Below are positions 1 through 6,189 of a stretch of 23,191 bases of DNA, one piece after another; the stretch's first letter is position 1; each line of letters opens with the position of its first letter. The translations under genes were made by a program, and so were the position numbers. Origin of the DNA: CAZGAH01 sp964523295 (GTDB lineage: Bacteria; Desulfobacterota; Desulfovibrionia; Desulfovibrionales; Desulfovibrionaceae); NCBI GenBank assembly GCA_964523295.1, contig CAZGAH010000065.1, positions 1 through 23,191 of the forward strand, read 5' to 3'. Under the pieces are notes generated by a model. It made no database searches. It worked only from the letters and a program-made list of their open reading frames with translations, and was not told where the DNA came from.

Positions 1-1
1 C

Positions 2-148
2 TGCCCGGGCATCCAGGTGTGCTTCATTGGACCTACTCCGAATCTCAGGACGGGCGTGGAACAAAGCACGCGGATCGGATTCGAAAAGTCGGGCTTGCCA
101 GCGCGCGATGACGTTCTTTTGCCTGCGGGCAGCAGCTCAGTAAAATAA
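2..148 (+). CDS. C-terminal 48 residues of an unidentified protein (5' end outside window)
   Basis: The frame beginning at base 2 is open to a TAA at 146-148 and shows G/C-biased third positions like the core genes here, so I read it as the end of a real gene. The visible residues include GIQVCFIGPTPNLRTG and, further on, GLPARDDVLLPAG. A hydrophobic strand, a turn and a basic helix ending in a short GL-x(n)-D-x-V-L segment vaguely resembles the end of a STAS domain (anti-sigma antagonists, SulP transporters), but this is a weak guess and I do not assign a function. The stop codon sits inside the 5' arm of a hairpin (147-171) that may terminate transcription from both sides. Confidence 0.5.
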   Translation, partial: CPGIQVCFIGPTPNLRTGVEQSTRIGFEKSGLPARDDVLLPAGSSSVK

Positions 149-171
149 ACGGCCCCATGAAGGAGCCGTTT
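141..171 (-). terminator. Hairpin terminator downstream of the HesB-like selenoprotein gene
   Basis: A perfect 7-bp inverted repeat (AAACGGC 147-153 / GCCGTTT 165-171) with an 11-nt spacer is followed on the minus strand by the T-rich stretch ATTTTA. It lies about 60 nt past the minus-strand stop at 230. On the plus strand no T-tract follows, so termination there is less certain. Confidence 0.5.
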
Positions 172-229
172 GCAGGGGGCTGCCTGTTCTTTGATCAGCC
201 CCGGCAGCCGGGCCTCGGTTCGGACAGGA

Positions 230-553
230 TTAATGACCGCAACTGCCACCTGTGCCACAGCTTGCCGAACAACTTCCGCCACCTGCCATGGGAATGTCAG
301 AGGTGACCGAAAAGCCCATGTAGCTCATGTCCAGTTTAACGTAACTCGCTTGCTTGGCGAGCGATTTTTCCATAACAAAAGTATAGCCGTTGTCGTTGTA
401 CGTCTCGTCGTTGGGAGTAGGCTCGTCCAGAGCCAAGGCCAAACGGGGGCCAGCTCAGCCGCCGGAAGAGAGAAAAATTCGGATTGGAGTTATTTCCTTG
501 TCGGCAAAATAGGCGTCAAGTTCTTTACGAGCGGTGTCGGTCACTTCAAGCAT
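230..553 (-). CDS. HesB/IscA-like A-type iron-sulfur carrier, predicted selenoprotein (Sec at codon 33)
   Basis: The ATG at 551-553 has a strong Shine-Dalgarno AGGAGG 5 nt upstream. The frame runs 32 codons to an in-frame TGA at 455-457, then continues open for 74 codons to a stop at 230-232, giving 107 residues if TGA is decoded. The product starts MLEVTDTARKELDAYF, reaches ITPIRIFLSSGG-U-AGPRLALALDEP, then DNGYTFVMEK, SYMGFSVTSDIP and a Cys/Gly-rich tail with three cysteines. This is the HesB/IscA (A-type carrier) fold: SGG-C-x-GPRL is the conserved loop whose first Cys binds Fe or Fe-S, and the C-terminal cysteines supply the other ligands. UGA stands exactly at that first Cys. HesB-like selenoproteins with Sec there are known from deltaproteobacteria. 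A 5-bp hairpin with a GG-containing loop lies at SECIS distance. A simple nonsense mutation is the alternative, but conservation past the stop argues against it. Confidence 0.85.
420..434 (-). promoter_or_regulatory. Putative bacterial SECIS element
   Basis: Read on the minus strand, a perfect 5-bp stem GGCTC/GAGCC encloses the 5-nt loop TGGAC. The stem starts 20 nt after the UGA (455-457) and the apical loop starts 25 nt after it. Bacterial SECIS hairpins, which bind SelB inside the coding region, typically have a short stem and a small loop with a G in its first two positions roughly 16-37 nt after UGA; this hairpin meets those criteria. No folding program was run. Confidence 0.65.
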
Positions 554-1112
554 GGATTCCTCCTGAAAAGATATGGTTTCATAATAAGTCCCTCACGACG
601 GCTTGTCAATGCATGTGAGTTGTCTCATCAGGGACATTTCATCTGCTTTTGGCGGCAACTCGGCATCGCCGATGCTTCGGCTCGTGTTGCTCCGAAGATC
701 GCGCGGCGTGCCGCTTGGTGGTCCTTGTCGGCGCCGCAGTTCAATCCGCGAGCCGATAGCTTCTGTCTATTTTCGCCGTTGCTTGCGACCGTATCACCTC
801 CTCGTATTGAGCTCAAAAGACAAATTTCCATTTTTATTTATTTGTTTATTATTTTTAAAGAAATATGTTTCAAATTCGCTTCGTCAAGTAAAAATAGCTA
901 TTGTATTAACTTTTTTAAATATCTTTGTTTGAAATTCATCAGCAAAAATTTCGAATTTATTTAGACAAGTAGCGTGTTACGATTAGAAACTTTTATTGTA
1001 AGGCTTTTTGAAGAAGATTGTGCATGTAAAATGTTGTAAAATAGATGGTTGTTGGCCACCGTTTCTGTCAATATAATGATATTATCTAAGCTTTTCTCCC
1101 CCAAAGGTTTCA
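554..1112. other. Intergenic region: possible structured leader (about 600-830) and AT-rich block (about 830-1090)
   Basis: No convincing gene. On the minus strand, upstream of the selenoprotein gene, small hairpins are visible, for example TCGGC-GAT-GCCGA near 660-675, partly overlapped by CTTCGG/CCGAAG. An extended match to the anti-Shine-Dalgarno (AGGAGGTGAT on the minus strand, 793-802) is not followed by a usable ATG, GTG or TTG. A 67-codon minus-strand frame (628-831) crosses it but has no ribosome site at its own ATG and no recognisable product. From about 830 to 1090 the base composition falls sharply to A/T-rich, unlike the flanking genes. A promoter for the minus-strand gene could lie here, but I see no clear one. 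Confidence 0.5.
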
Positions 1113-1310
1113 ATGGGCACCCTAATGGAGCCACCCCTGGGCGGCATAATCGAGCCAGTGGAAGTCATAGATTTTGCCCTTACATGTTTCAGCGATGTCA
1201 TGCGACACCCGCAAATACCCCTTTCGCTACGCAGCAAATTCCGCACCCCAGCCGGCACATTCGGCGCTATCGACGCCGTGGCCGTTATGCTCGCATGTCG
1301 GCCCGGTTAG
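1113..1310 (+). CDS. Possible small hypothetical protein, 65 residues
   Basis: A 65-codon frame begins at an ATG with AAAGG 5 nt upstream and ends at TAG (1308-1310). The codons are fairly GC-biased and the product (MGTLMEPPLGGIIEPVEVID at its start) has a mixed, protein-like composition, but I recognise no family, motif, signal peptide or membrane segment. After the TAG the frame stays open for about 50 further codons, so it could be a decayed gene. It may equally be a chance frame in the spacer before uvrC. Confidence 0.25.
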   Translation: MGTLMEPPLGGIIEPVEVIDFALTCFSDVMRHPQIPLSLRSKFRTPAGTFGAIDAVAVMLACRPG

Positions 1311-1655
1311 CGCGGCGCTTGCGAGTGGCAGCCCCCACGCATGCCGCACAGCAAACGCAGTGACAACCGGGTCTTCCGCTTCAGCCGTTCAATCCCTGTG
1401 TCGTTACTGCCTGTCACTGACGTCAGAAGCAGCATCGTTTTTGTCCGGATGCATGTCCCGTGATGGCGTAACGCGTGCTCATTTACTTCCGGCGTTTTCT
1501 GTCCCTCCCGCAGTTTTTTTGTTCTCGCATCGCGGCGACCTGTAACTTTTCCCTTCTATAATCACCAGGTAGGCGCCGTGGGGGATGCGCTCCAGCGCCG
1601 TGGCGGGAGTGATGGGGAATTTGACCGCCGGAGCAGGGCGATTTATAGGATGTGT
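1311..1655. other. Intergenic region upstream of uvrC
   Basis: No gene is supported here. The uvrC frame is open back to 1578, but that extension does not look like UvrC. I see no convincing sigma-70 promoter, no riboswitch signature and no repeats. Confidence 0.4.
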
Positions 1656-3662
1656 ATGAGCGATGTTTCGACCGATCCGGATACCTTCCGCCCCGAGCTG
1701 TCCCTTGTGCCGGCCAGGCCCGGGGTTTATCTGTTCAAGGATCGCAACAGCGCTGTGCTCTACGTCGGCAAGGCCCGTTGCCTGCGCAAGCGCCTGGCCT
1801 CCTATTGCCGCGCCGCTGTCGAGCAGCCGGTCAAGACTCAGGCCATGCTCCGCAAGGCCGTGGGCCTGGATACGCTGTGTACGGCGACTGAAAAGGAGGC
1901 CTTGCTCCTCGAGGCCAGCCTGATCAAAAAACACCGGCCCCGGTACAATGTCGTGCTGCGCGACGACAAGCAGTACGTTCTGTTCCGCCTGGACAAGAAT
2001 TCAGACTATCCCCGGCTGACGCTCACGCGCCGGGTGCAGCGCGACGGTTCGGTCTATTTCGGTCCGTTCACCTCGGCCCAGGCGGCGAGGGAGACCTGGA
2101 AGGCGATCCTGCACATCTTTCCCCTGCGTCGCTGCACGGACGCCGCATTCAGGAACCGGGTCCGTCCCTGTCTCTACCATCACCTGAAGCTGTGCCTGGC
2201 GCCCTGCGTGCTCGATGTTCCCAAAGAAGACTATGCGCGGCTCGTGTCGCGGGTGGAGCTGCTGCTCTCGGGGCGGTCCGGCGAGCTGACCCGGGCGCTC
2301 GAGGAGGAGATGCGCCGGGCCTCCGATGCCCTGGAGTTCGAGCAGGCCGCCGTGCTCAGGGATCAGCTGCGCGCCGTGCGTGCGACGCTCGAACGCCAGA
2401 GCGCGGTGCTCGGAATGGACGGGGAGTTCGATGTCCTGGGCGTGGCGCCCGTAGCCGACGGCCTGGCCCTGGGGTTGCTCTTCGTGCGTCAGGGCCGGCT
2501 GCTGGACCGGAAAACCTTTTTCTGGCCCGGGTTGGGGCTCGAGCACGCGTGTGAGGTGCTCGAACACTTCCTGGCCCAGTATTACGGCCCAGGCCGTTTC
2601 ATTCCCGAGCGCATCATCCTGCCCTGGGAAGCCGGAGAGTACGCGGTTGATGCAGGCCAGGCTCTCGCGGGCGGCGGCCCTCTGCCTGAGGACGCCCCCC
2701 AGCCGGAAGCGTCCGGTCATCCAGACGCCCTCGAGGCTTTCGAAACCGGCTCTCCCGACGTCGAAGAACCCGACGAGCGTTACGCCATCGCATTGCTTGC
2801 CCAGATATTGAGCGAGCGACGCGGCGCTGCCGTTCGCCTGACGCCTCCGCGTAACGCCGCGGAAAGACGGCTGGTCGACATCGCCGCGGTCAACGCGCGC
2901 GAGTCCGCGGGCGAGCGGGAGCGGTCGCCGATACTGCGCACGCTGGAGACTTTGGGCCAGGCGTTGCAGCTTGCCGGCCCGCCACTCCGGATCGAAGCCG
3001 TGGACATCTCCCACACGGCCGGACGCCAGACCCGCGCTGGGCTGGTCGTGTTCGAGCACGGGGAACCGCGCAAGGCGGACTACCGGGTCTACGCCATGGG
3101 CGAGGAGGTCGCTCCGGGCGACGATTACGCCGCGCTCGGTGCCTGGGCCTCGCGACGCCTGGCAGCCGGTCCGCCCTGGCCGGACCTCCTGCTCGTGGAC
3201 GGCGGTAAAGGCCAGCTTGCGGCTGTCGAGCGGATATTCGCCAGGGACGGATCAACGCCCTGTCCGCTGGCCGCCATTGCCAAGGCGCGCAGCGAAACCG
3301 GTGGCCAGGGCGCTCCCCGACGCCGGACCCACGATCTGGACGACGTCATCTACCTCCCCGGACGCAAGAATCCCGCTCCGCTCAAGCCCGGCTCCCCGGA
3401 GCTGCTCTTTTTGCAGCGCGTGCGCGATACGGTCCATGCCTTCGTCATCGGCCGCCACCGTCAGTCCCGAGAACGCGAGGCCCTGACCGGTGAGCTGCTA
3501 CGCTTGCCTGGCGTGGGCCACAAGACCGCCCGTGCGCTCTGGGAACGCTTTCAGTCGCTCGAGGCCATGACCAGGGCCACGCTCGCGGAACTTGAATCCA
3601 TACCCGGCCTGGGGAAACGCCGAGCCGCGGCCCTCCACGACCGGCTGCGGCAGCTCGTATGA
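1656..3662 (+). CDS. uvrC: UvrABC excinuclease subunit C
   Basis: UvrC makes both incisions around bulky DNA lesions during nucleotide excision repair, in the cytoplasm with UvrA and UvrB. The 668-residue product has the family domains in order: an N-terminal GIY-YIG nuclease (GVYLF at about residue 24, LYVGKA at about 35, followed by the catalytic-type Arg and Glu of RKRLAS and TEKEALLLEASLIK); a UVR (UvrB-interacting) motif around EEEMRRASDALEFEQAAVL; the RNase H-like C-terminal nuclease (IEAVDISHTAG, LLLVDGGKGQL); and a tandem helix-hairpin-helix end (LPGVGHKTA, IPGLGKRRA). It is longer than E. coli UvrC (610 aa), mainly through an acidic, proline-rich insert in the middle (around EDAPQPEASGHPDALEAF). 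The start was placed at ATG 1656, with AGGA 5 nt upstream; ATG 1650 is a close alternative. It stands alone on this strand. Confidence 0.96.
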   Translation: MSDVSTDPDTFRPELSLVPARPGVYLFKDRNSAVLYVGKARCLRKRLASYCRAAVEQPVKTQAMLRKAVGLDTLCTATEKEALLLEASLIKKHRPRYNVVLRDDKQYVLFRLDKNSDYPRLTLTRRVQRDGSVYFGPFTSAQAARETWKAILHIFPLRRCTDAAFRNRVRPCLYHHLKLCLAPCVLDVPKEDYARLVSRVELLLSGRSGELTRALEEEMRRASDALEFEQAAVLRDQLRAVRATLERQSAVLGMDGEFDVLGVAPVADGLALGLLFVRQGRLLDRKTFFWPGLGLEHACEVLEHFLAQYYGPGRFIPERIILPWEAGEYAVDAGQALAGGGPLPEDAPQPEASGHPDALEAFETGSPDVEEPDERYAIALLAQILSERRGAAVRLTPPRNAAERRLVDIAAVNARESAGERERSPILRTLETLGQALQLAGPPLRIEAVDISHTAGRQTRAGLVVFEHGEPRKADYRVYAMGEEVAPGDDYAALGAWASRRLAAGPPWPDLLLVDGGKGQLAAVERIFARDGSTPCPLAAIAKARSETGGQGAPRRRTHDLDDVIYLPGRKNPAPLKPGSPELLFLQRVRDTVHAFVIGRHRQSREREALTGELLRLPGVGHKTARALWERFQSLEAMTRATLAELESIPGLGKRRAAALHDRLRQLV

Positions 3663-4233
3663 TGCGCGTGGAAGAGAAACAGGCAACGACAGAGCGCGTC
3701 AGCCAGCCTGCCTGCTCAGGCCAAGGAGCTTTCGTAAATTAAATTTTCTTTTTAATGGCGTAATTCCAATCCCCATGAAAGGGCGCAGGATGAAAATTTA
3801 GCGCTTGTATTTCAATGTCAGGCAGCTTGATCCCTTTCAGGTTCGGACTCATGTCCGGGACAGCACGGACTTGAAATCCAGTGCATGTTGTGCTAACTTA
3901 TATTAAATGTTGATTATTTCGCGATAATGAGTGGAAAACTGTTGCAATTCATTCCTAAAGCACTATATCAGCAATCATTTATATTGCTCAACCTTCTTTG
4001 TAATTAAACGTATTAAAGTATTATTCTGGTGACACTATTTTCGCAGTTTTCAACCGCAATCGTCAAGCGTGTAACATTAGAATATTTTCCTTTACTAACC
4101 ATATTCATTAACAGCTAATGCTCTCCACAGCAATCACAGCCGTATCATTATCCTTGTCTATGCTTGGCCGTGTATAGTTAAATTTAATGACTTATACACG
4201 CTCTAGCGCGACGTTGTCCAATTCTTTAAACAT
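3663..4233. other. AT-rich intergenic region between uvrC and the intron fragment
   Basis: No coding frame is supported. Composition drops to A/T-rich from about 3735. A hairpin GCCTG/CAGGC near 3706-3721 after uvrC lacks an adjacent T-tract, so it is only a weak terminator candidate. A hairpin at 3863-3884 resembles a tRNA anticodon arm but is not part of a tRNA. No promoter was identified with confidence. Confidence 0.45.
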
Positions 4234-4271
4234 AAGATCATGAAAAGTCACCTTTACCGGATCTTTTTTTT
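4234..4271 (+). terminator. Hairpin with T8 tract immediately 5' of the group II intron
   Basis: AAGATC (4234-4239) pairs with GATCTT (4260-4265), with an inner AAAG/CTTT pairing, and eight T residues run through 4271. It resembles a weak intrinsic terminator. Its interest is positional: the intron 5' end (GTGCG) begins at the next base. No plus-strand gene ends nearby. Confidence 0.35.
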
Positions 4272-4560
4272 GTGCGCCCGACAGGGCGCACTCACTTGGA
4301 GGTGTAAGTCCTCTACGGACCCGGCAGGGGGAACGGTTAGCCGGACGGAAGGGTGTCCATCGCGAGGTGGAATCTGAAGGAAGCCGCAGGCAACACCCTG
4401 GCCTGACGAACAGAAATCGCATACGAGGCGTCCGCGTCGGATGAGGAGTCCAATATTTTCCAAGTCCGATGCCTGCACGGAAGGCGCGGCCGTATATGCG
4501 GCGGGTATAAGGGCGAGGGTGAGTGCGCATTACTCGGGGAGGTCTGTCCACCTGTCACGC
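4272..4560 (+). mobile_element. Group II intron fragment (5' end and much of domain I; no reverse transcriptase)
   Basis: The sequence begins with the canonical group II 5' splice-site motif GTGCG and an immediate hairpin (GTGCGCCC-GACA-GGGCGCAC). It then shows segments I recognise from bacterial group II intron domain I: TGGAGGTGTAAGTCCTCTAC, a GAACGGTTAGCC segment, GAATCTGAAGGAAGCCGCAG and CCTGACGAACAGAAATCGCA. In intact elements a maturase/reverse-transcriptase gene and then domains V and VI follow. Here no RT coding frame and no recognisable domain V (GAGC...GTTC hairpin) is present before the lipoprotein terminator at 4568. I therefore read this as a 3'-truncated remnant. The 3' boundary is approximate. 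Minus-strand frames through it are artefacts of RNA structure. Confidence 0.75.
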
Positions 4561-4567
4561 GCTCAGG

Positions 4568-4609
4568 AAAAAACGGGGGAGAAACCAGCCAGCGAGGTTC
4601 CTCCCCCGG
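4568..4609 (-). terminator. Strong intrinsic terminator of the VWA/lipoprotein unit
   Basis: Read on the minus strand, a long GC-rich stem (CGGGGGAGGAACC paired with GGTTTCTCCCCCG, one imperfect position) with a 9-nt loop is followed by six T residues (A-run 4568-4573 on the plus strand). It lies about 95 nt after the lipoprotein stop. The GGGGGAGGAAC arm resembles that of the glycosyltransferase terminator at 9276-9321, so it looks like a house style of this genome. Confidence 0.85.
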
Positions 4610-4703
4610 GAATATCGTTAATTTATCGAGCATCAGGGCTCTGTACGACCAATTTGAAGCAATCCTGGTTTGTGTCTCAGACGCCGGATTGCCGGTCTTG
4701 GAT

Positions 4704-6095
4704 CTATTCAACCCACTTTCCCTGTGCAAAGCGGAATATCTCGGTCACGCCGACCCGTTTGGCCACTGCAAACTTGCCGGACTTTGCGGCCTCGGGTGTG
4801 GGGCCAACCGATTCCATGGTCTGCTCGTGATACTTCATGACACCGACAAAGGGGGTGTGGTCGTAGTTCGACTCCTTGATGTCCAGGGTAACCTTGCTGC
4901 GGTCGAGTTCGGTATAGCGGGCGACGTACTTGCCGTCCATGGGCACGATCTCCATGGACTTCACGCTGTGAATGTAACTGCCGCCGATCTTGTTCAGCCA
5001 ATAGTCGGTGAAGGCTTTGAACTTTTCAGAGGCCTCGTGGGCGCCCGGATTGATGGGCACGTTGGCCGAACGGGGCACCAGGGTGACGATCATGCGCGTA
5101 CCTGCTGCCGACGAAGCGACGGTCGGCGCGAGGCGGACTTCATTCTTTGCCGAGGGCCTGGCCGGATCCTGTTTGGCGGCTGGCGGTGCTGCCGGGGTCG
5201 CGGGAGCTGCCGGCGGCGTTGGCGGGGCTGTCGGGTCTTTCGGCGGCACAGCCGCTACGGCTGGCCCCGGCTGAGAGGCCGTCTTTCCGGTCTCGGCTTT
5301 GCCTGAGGCCGATTCAGGCGCCTTGGGGGGAGCCGGAACAGCAGGAGCGCCGAACTGCGGCGCCGAGGCCTTGGGATCGCTCTTGGCCTGTTCGGGAGCC
5401 TTAGTCAGGGGCTGCCCTGGAGTCGGAGACGGCGCTGACGATGCGGGGGCGCCGAACTGGGGGGCCGTGGGTGTAGGCGACTTGGGCGGCGCGGTTGCCA
5501 CGGGCGCCCCGAATTGGGGAGCGATCGGACCCTTGGGCTTTGCCTGCGCTCCCTCGGACAAACCGAACTGCGTCGCTGCCGTCAGCTCGGGACCAAGGGG
5601 GTCCGGCGTAGCCGGGGGATTCGGGGAGTGTACGGTGGCGCTGGGCACTGCCCCGGGCAGCGCTGCCTCGGCAGTCAGGTTTTCCTGAGCAGGCCGCGTT
5701 GCATCCGTCGTTGGCGAGGGAGCCGCAGTGACCGCCGCACCTGATGGCGCAGTAGCCTCGGCACCCGAACCTGCGGAGGGTGCATCCGGCGCGGCAGGCA
5801 CGGACGTGGTCCAGACTGCGGGCGCAGCACCGGGGTCAGTGGCAGGGCTGCCTGGTGCGGGCTCGGCAACTCCGGAGTTGGCGGGCGAAGCCTCCGGCCC
5901 GGTCGCAACCGTAGCCGGCGCAGCGGCAGTCGGTTCAGCCGGCGTCGGCTCGGAGGGCTGCGCCGGAGCGGCCACGGAGGGCTGCCCGGTCGAGTCGGAC
6001 GACTGTGAGGGTTTGTCCTCGTTCGATGGACATCCGCACAGCAGGGCGACTACCGTAGCCAGAAGAAAGAGGATCCGGATACTCTTCAGCATCAT
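4704..6095 (-). CDS. Proline/alanine-rich lipoprotein with PQFGAP repeats and a C-terminal globular domain
   Basis: The 463-residue product starts with a lipoprotein signal peptide (MMLKSIRILFLLATVVALLC then G-C), with the likely lipidated Cys at residue 22. Residues 23-330 form a low-complexity Pro/Ala/Ser/Thr linker with three copies of APQFGAP (192-198, 211-217, 245-251) and a degenerate QFGLS at 176-180. The last 130 residues are a compact mixed domain (MIVTLVPRSANVPI, FTDYWLNKIGG, VARYTELDRSKVTLDI, GVTEIFRFAQGKWVE) of no family I recognise. A long flexible linker suggests a lipid-anchored protein reaching through the periplasm. It lies 94 nt downstream of the VWA/OmpA gene with a hairpin between, so it is probably co-expressed at a reduced level. 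GGAGG precedes tandem ATGs at 6095 and 6092; the second has better spacing (6 nt). Confidence 0.85.
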   Translation of the reverse strand: MMLKSIRILFLLATVVALLCGCPSNEDKPSQSSDSTGQPSVAAPAQPSEPTPAEPTAAAPATVATGPEASPANSGVAEPAPGSPATDPGAAPAVWTTSVPAAPDAPSAGSGAEATAPSGAAVTAAPSPTTDATRPAQENLTAEAALPGAVPSATVHSPNPPATPDPLGPELTAATQFGLSEGAQAKPKGPIAPQFGAPVATAPPKSPTPTAPQFGAPASSAPSPTPGQPLTKAPEQAKSDPKASAPQFGAPAVPAPPKAPESASGKAETGKTASQPGPAVAAVPPKDPTAPPTPPAAPATPAAPPAAKQDPARPSAKNEVRLAPTVASSAAGTRMIVTLVPRSANVPINPGAHEASEKFKAFTDYWLNKIGGSYIHSVKSMEIVPMDGKYVARYTELDRSKVTLDIKESNYDHTPFVGVMKYHEQTMESVGPTPEAAKSGKFAVAKRVGVTEIFRFAQGKWVE

Positions 6096-6119
6096 ACGCC
6101 TCCAGGAGGAGAGGAAATG

Positions 6120-6154
6120 AAAATTCCCGGCGACGCGAGGGGCGCCGCCGGGAA
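6120..6154 (-). terminator. Intergenic hairpin (attenuator-type terminator) between the VWA/OmpA and lipoprotein genes
   Basis: On the minus strand a 9-bp perfect stem (TTCCCGGCG 6154-6146 / CGCCGGGAA 6132-6124) with a 13-nt loop is followed by TTTTCATTT. It lies 36 nt after the VWA/OmpA stop and before the lipoprotein ribosome site. It probably reduces read-through and makes the upstream gene more highly expressed, or protects its 3' end. Confidence 0.65.
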
Positions 6155-6189
6155 AGAGGTTACTTCATGCTGCCGTTCGAACTTCCGGT

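Noticed and set aside
230..442. Independent 70-residue protein starting at TTG 442.
   Set aside because: It lacks a ribosome site and begins in the middle of a HesB/IscA fold; the preceding 36 codons with AGGAGG-ATG and the UGA complete the domain.
2001..3059. 352-codon minus-strand frame.
   Set aside because: Antisense shadow of uvrC with no recognisable protein features.
3863..3884. Hairpin resembling a tRNA anticodon arm; on the minus strand the loop would present UCA, the tRNA-Sec anticodon, tempting next to a selenoprotein gene.
   Set aside because: No acceptor stem, D-arm, long variable arm or correctly placed T-arm flanks it on either strand, and the stem needs a bulge. I treat it as coincidence; tRNAscan-SE or a tRNA-Sec model would settle it.
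4192..4551. 119-codon minus-strand frame.
   Set aside because: It lies antisense to the group II intron RNA; its openness reflects structured GC-rich RNA, and the product is Arg/Pro-rich with no family resemblance.
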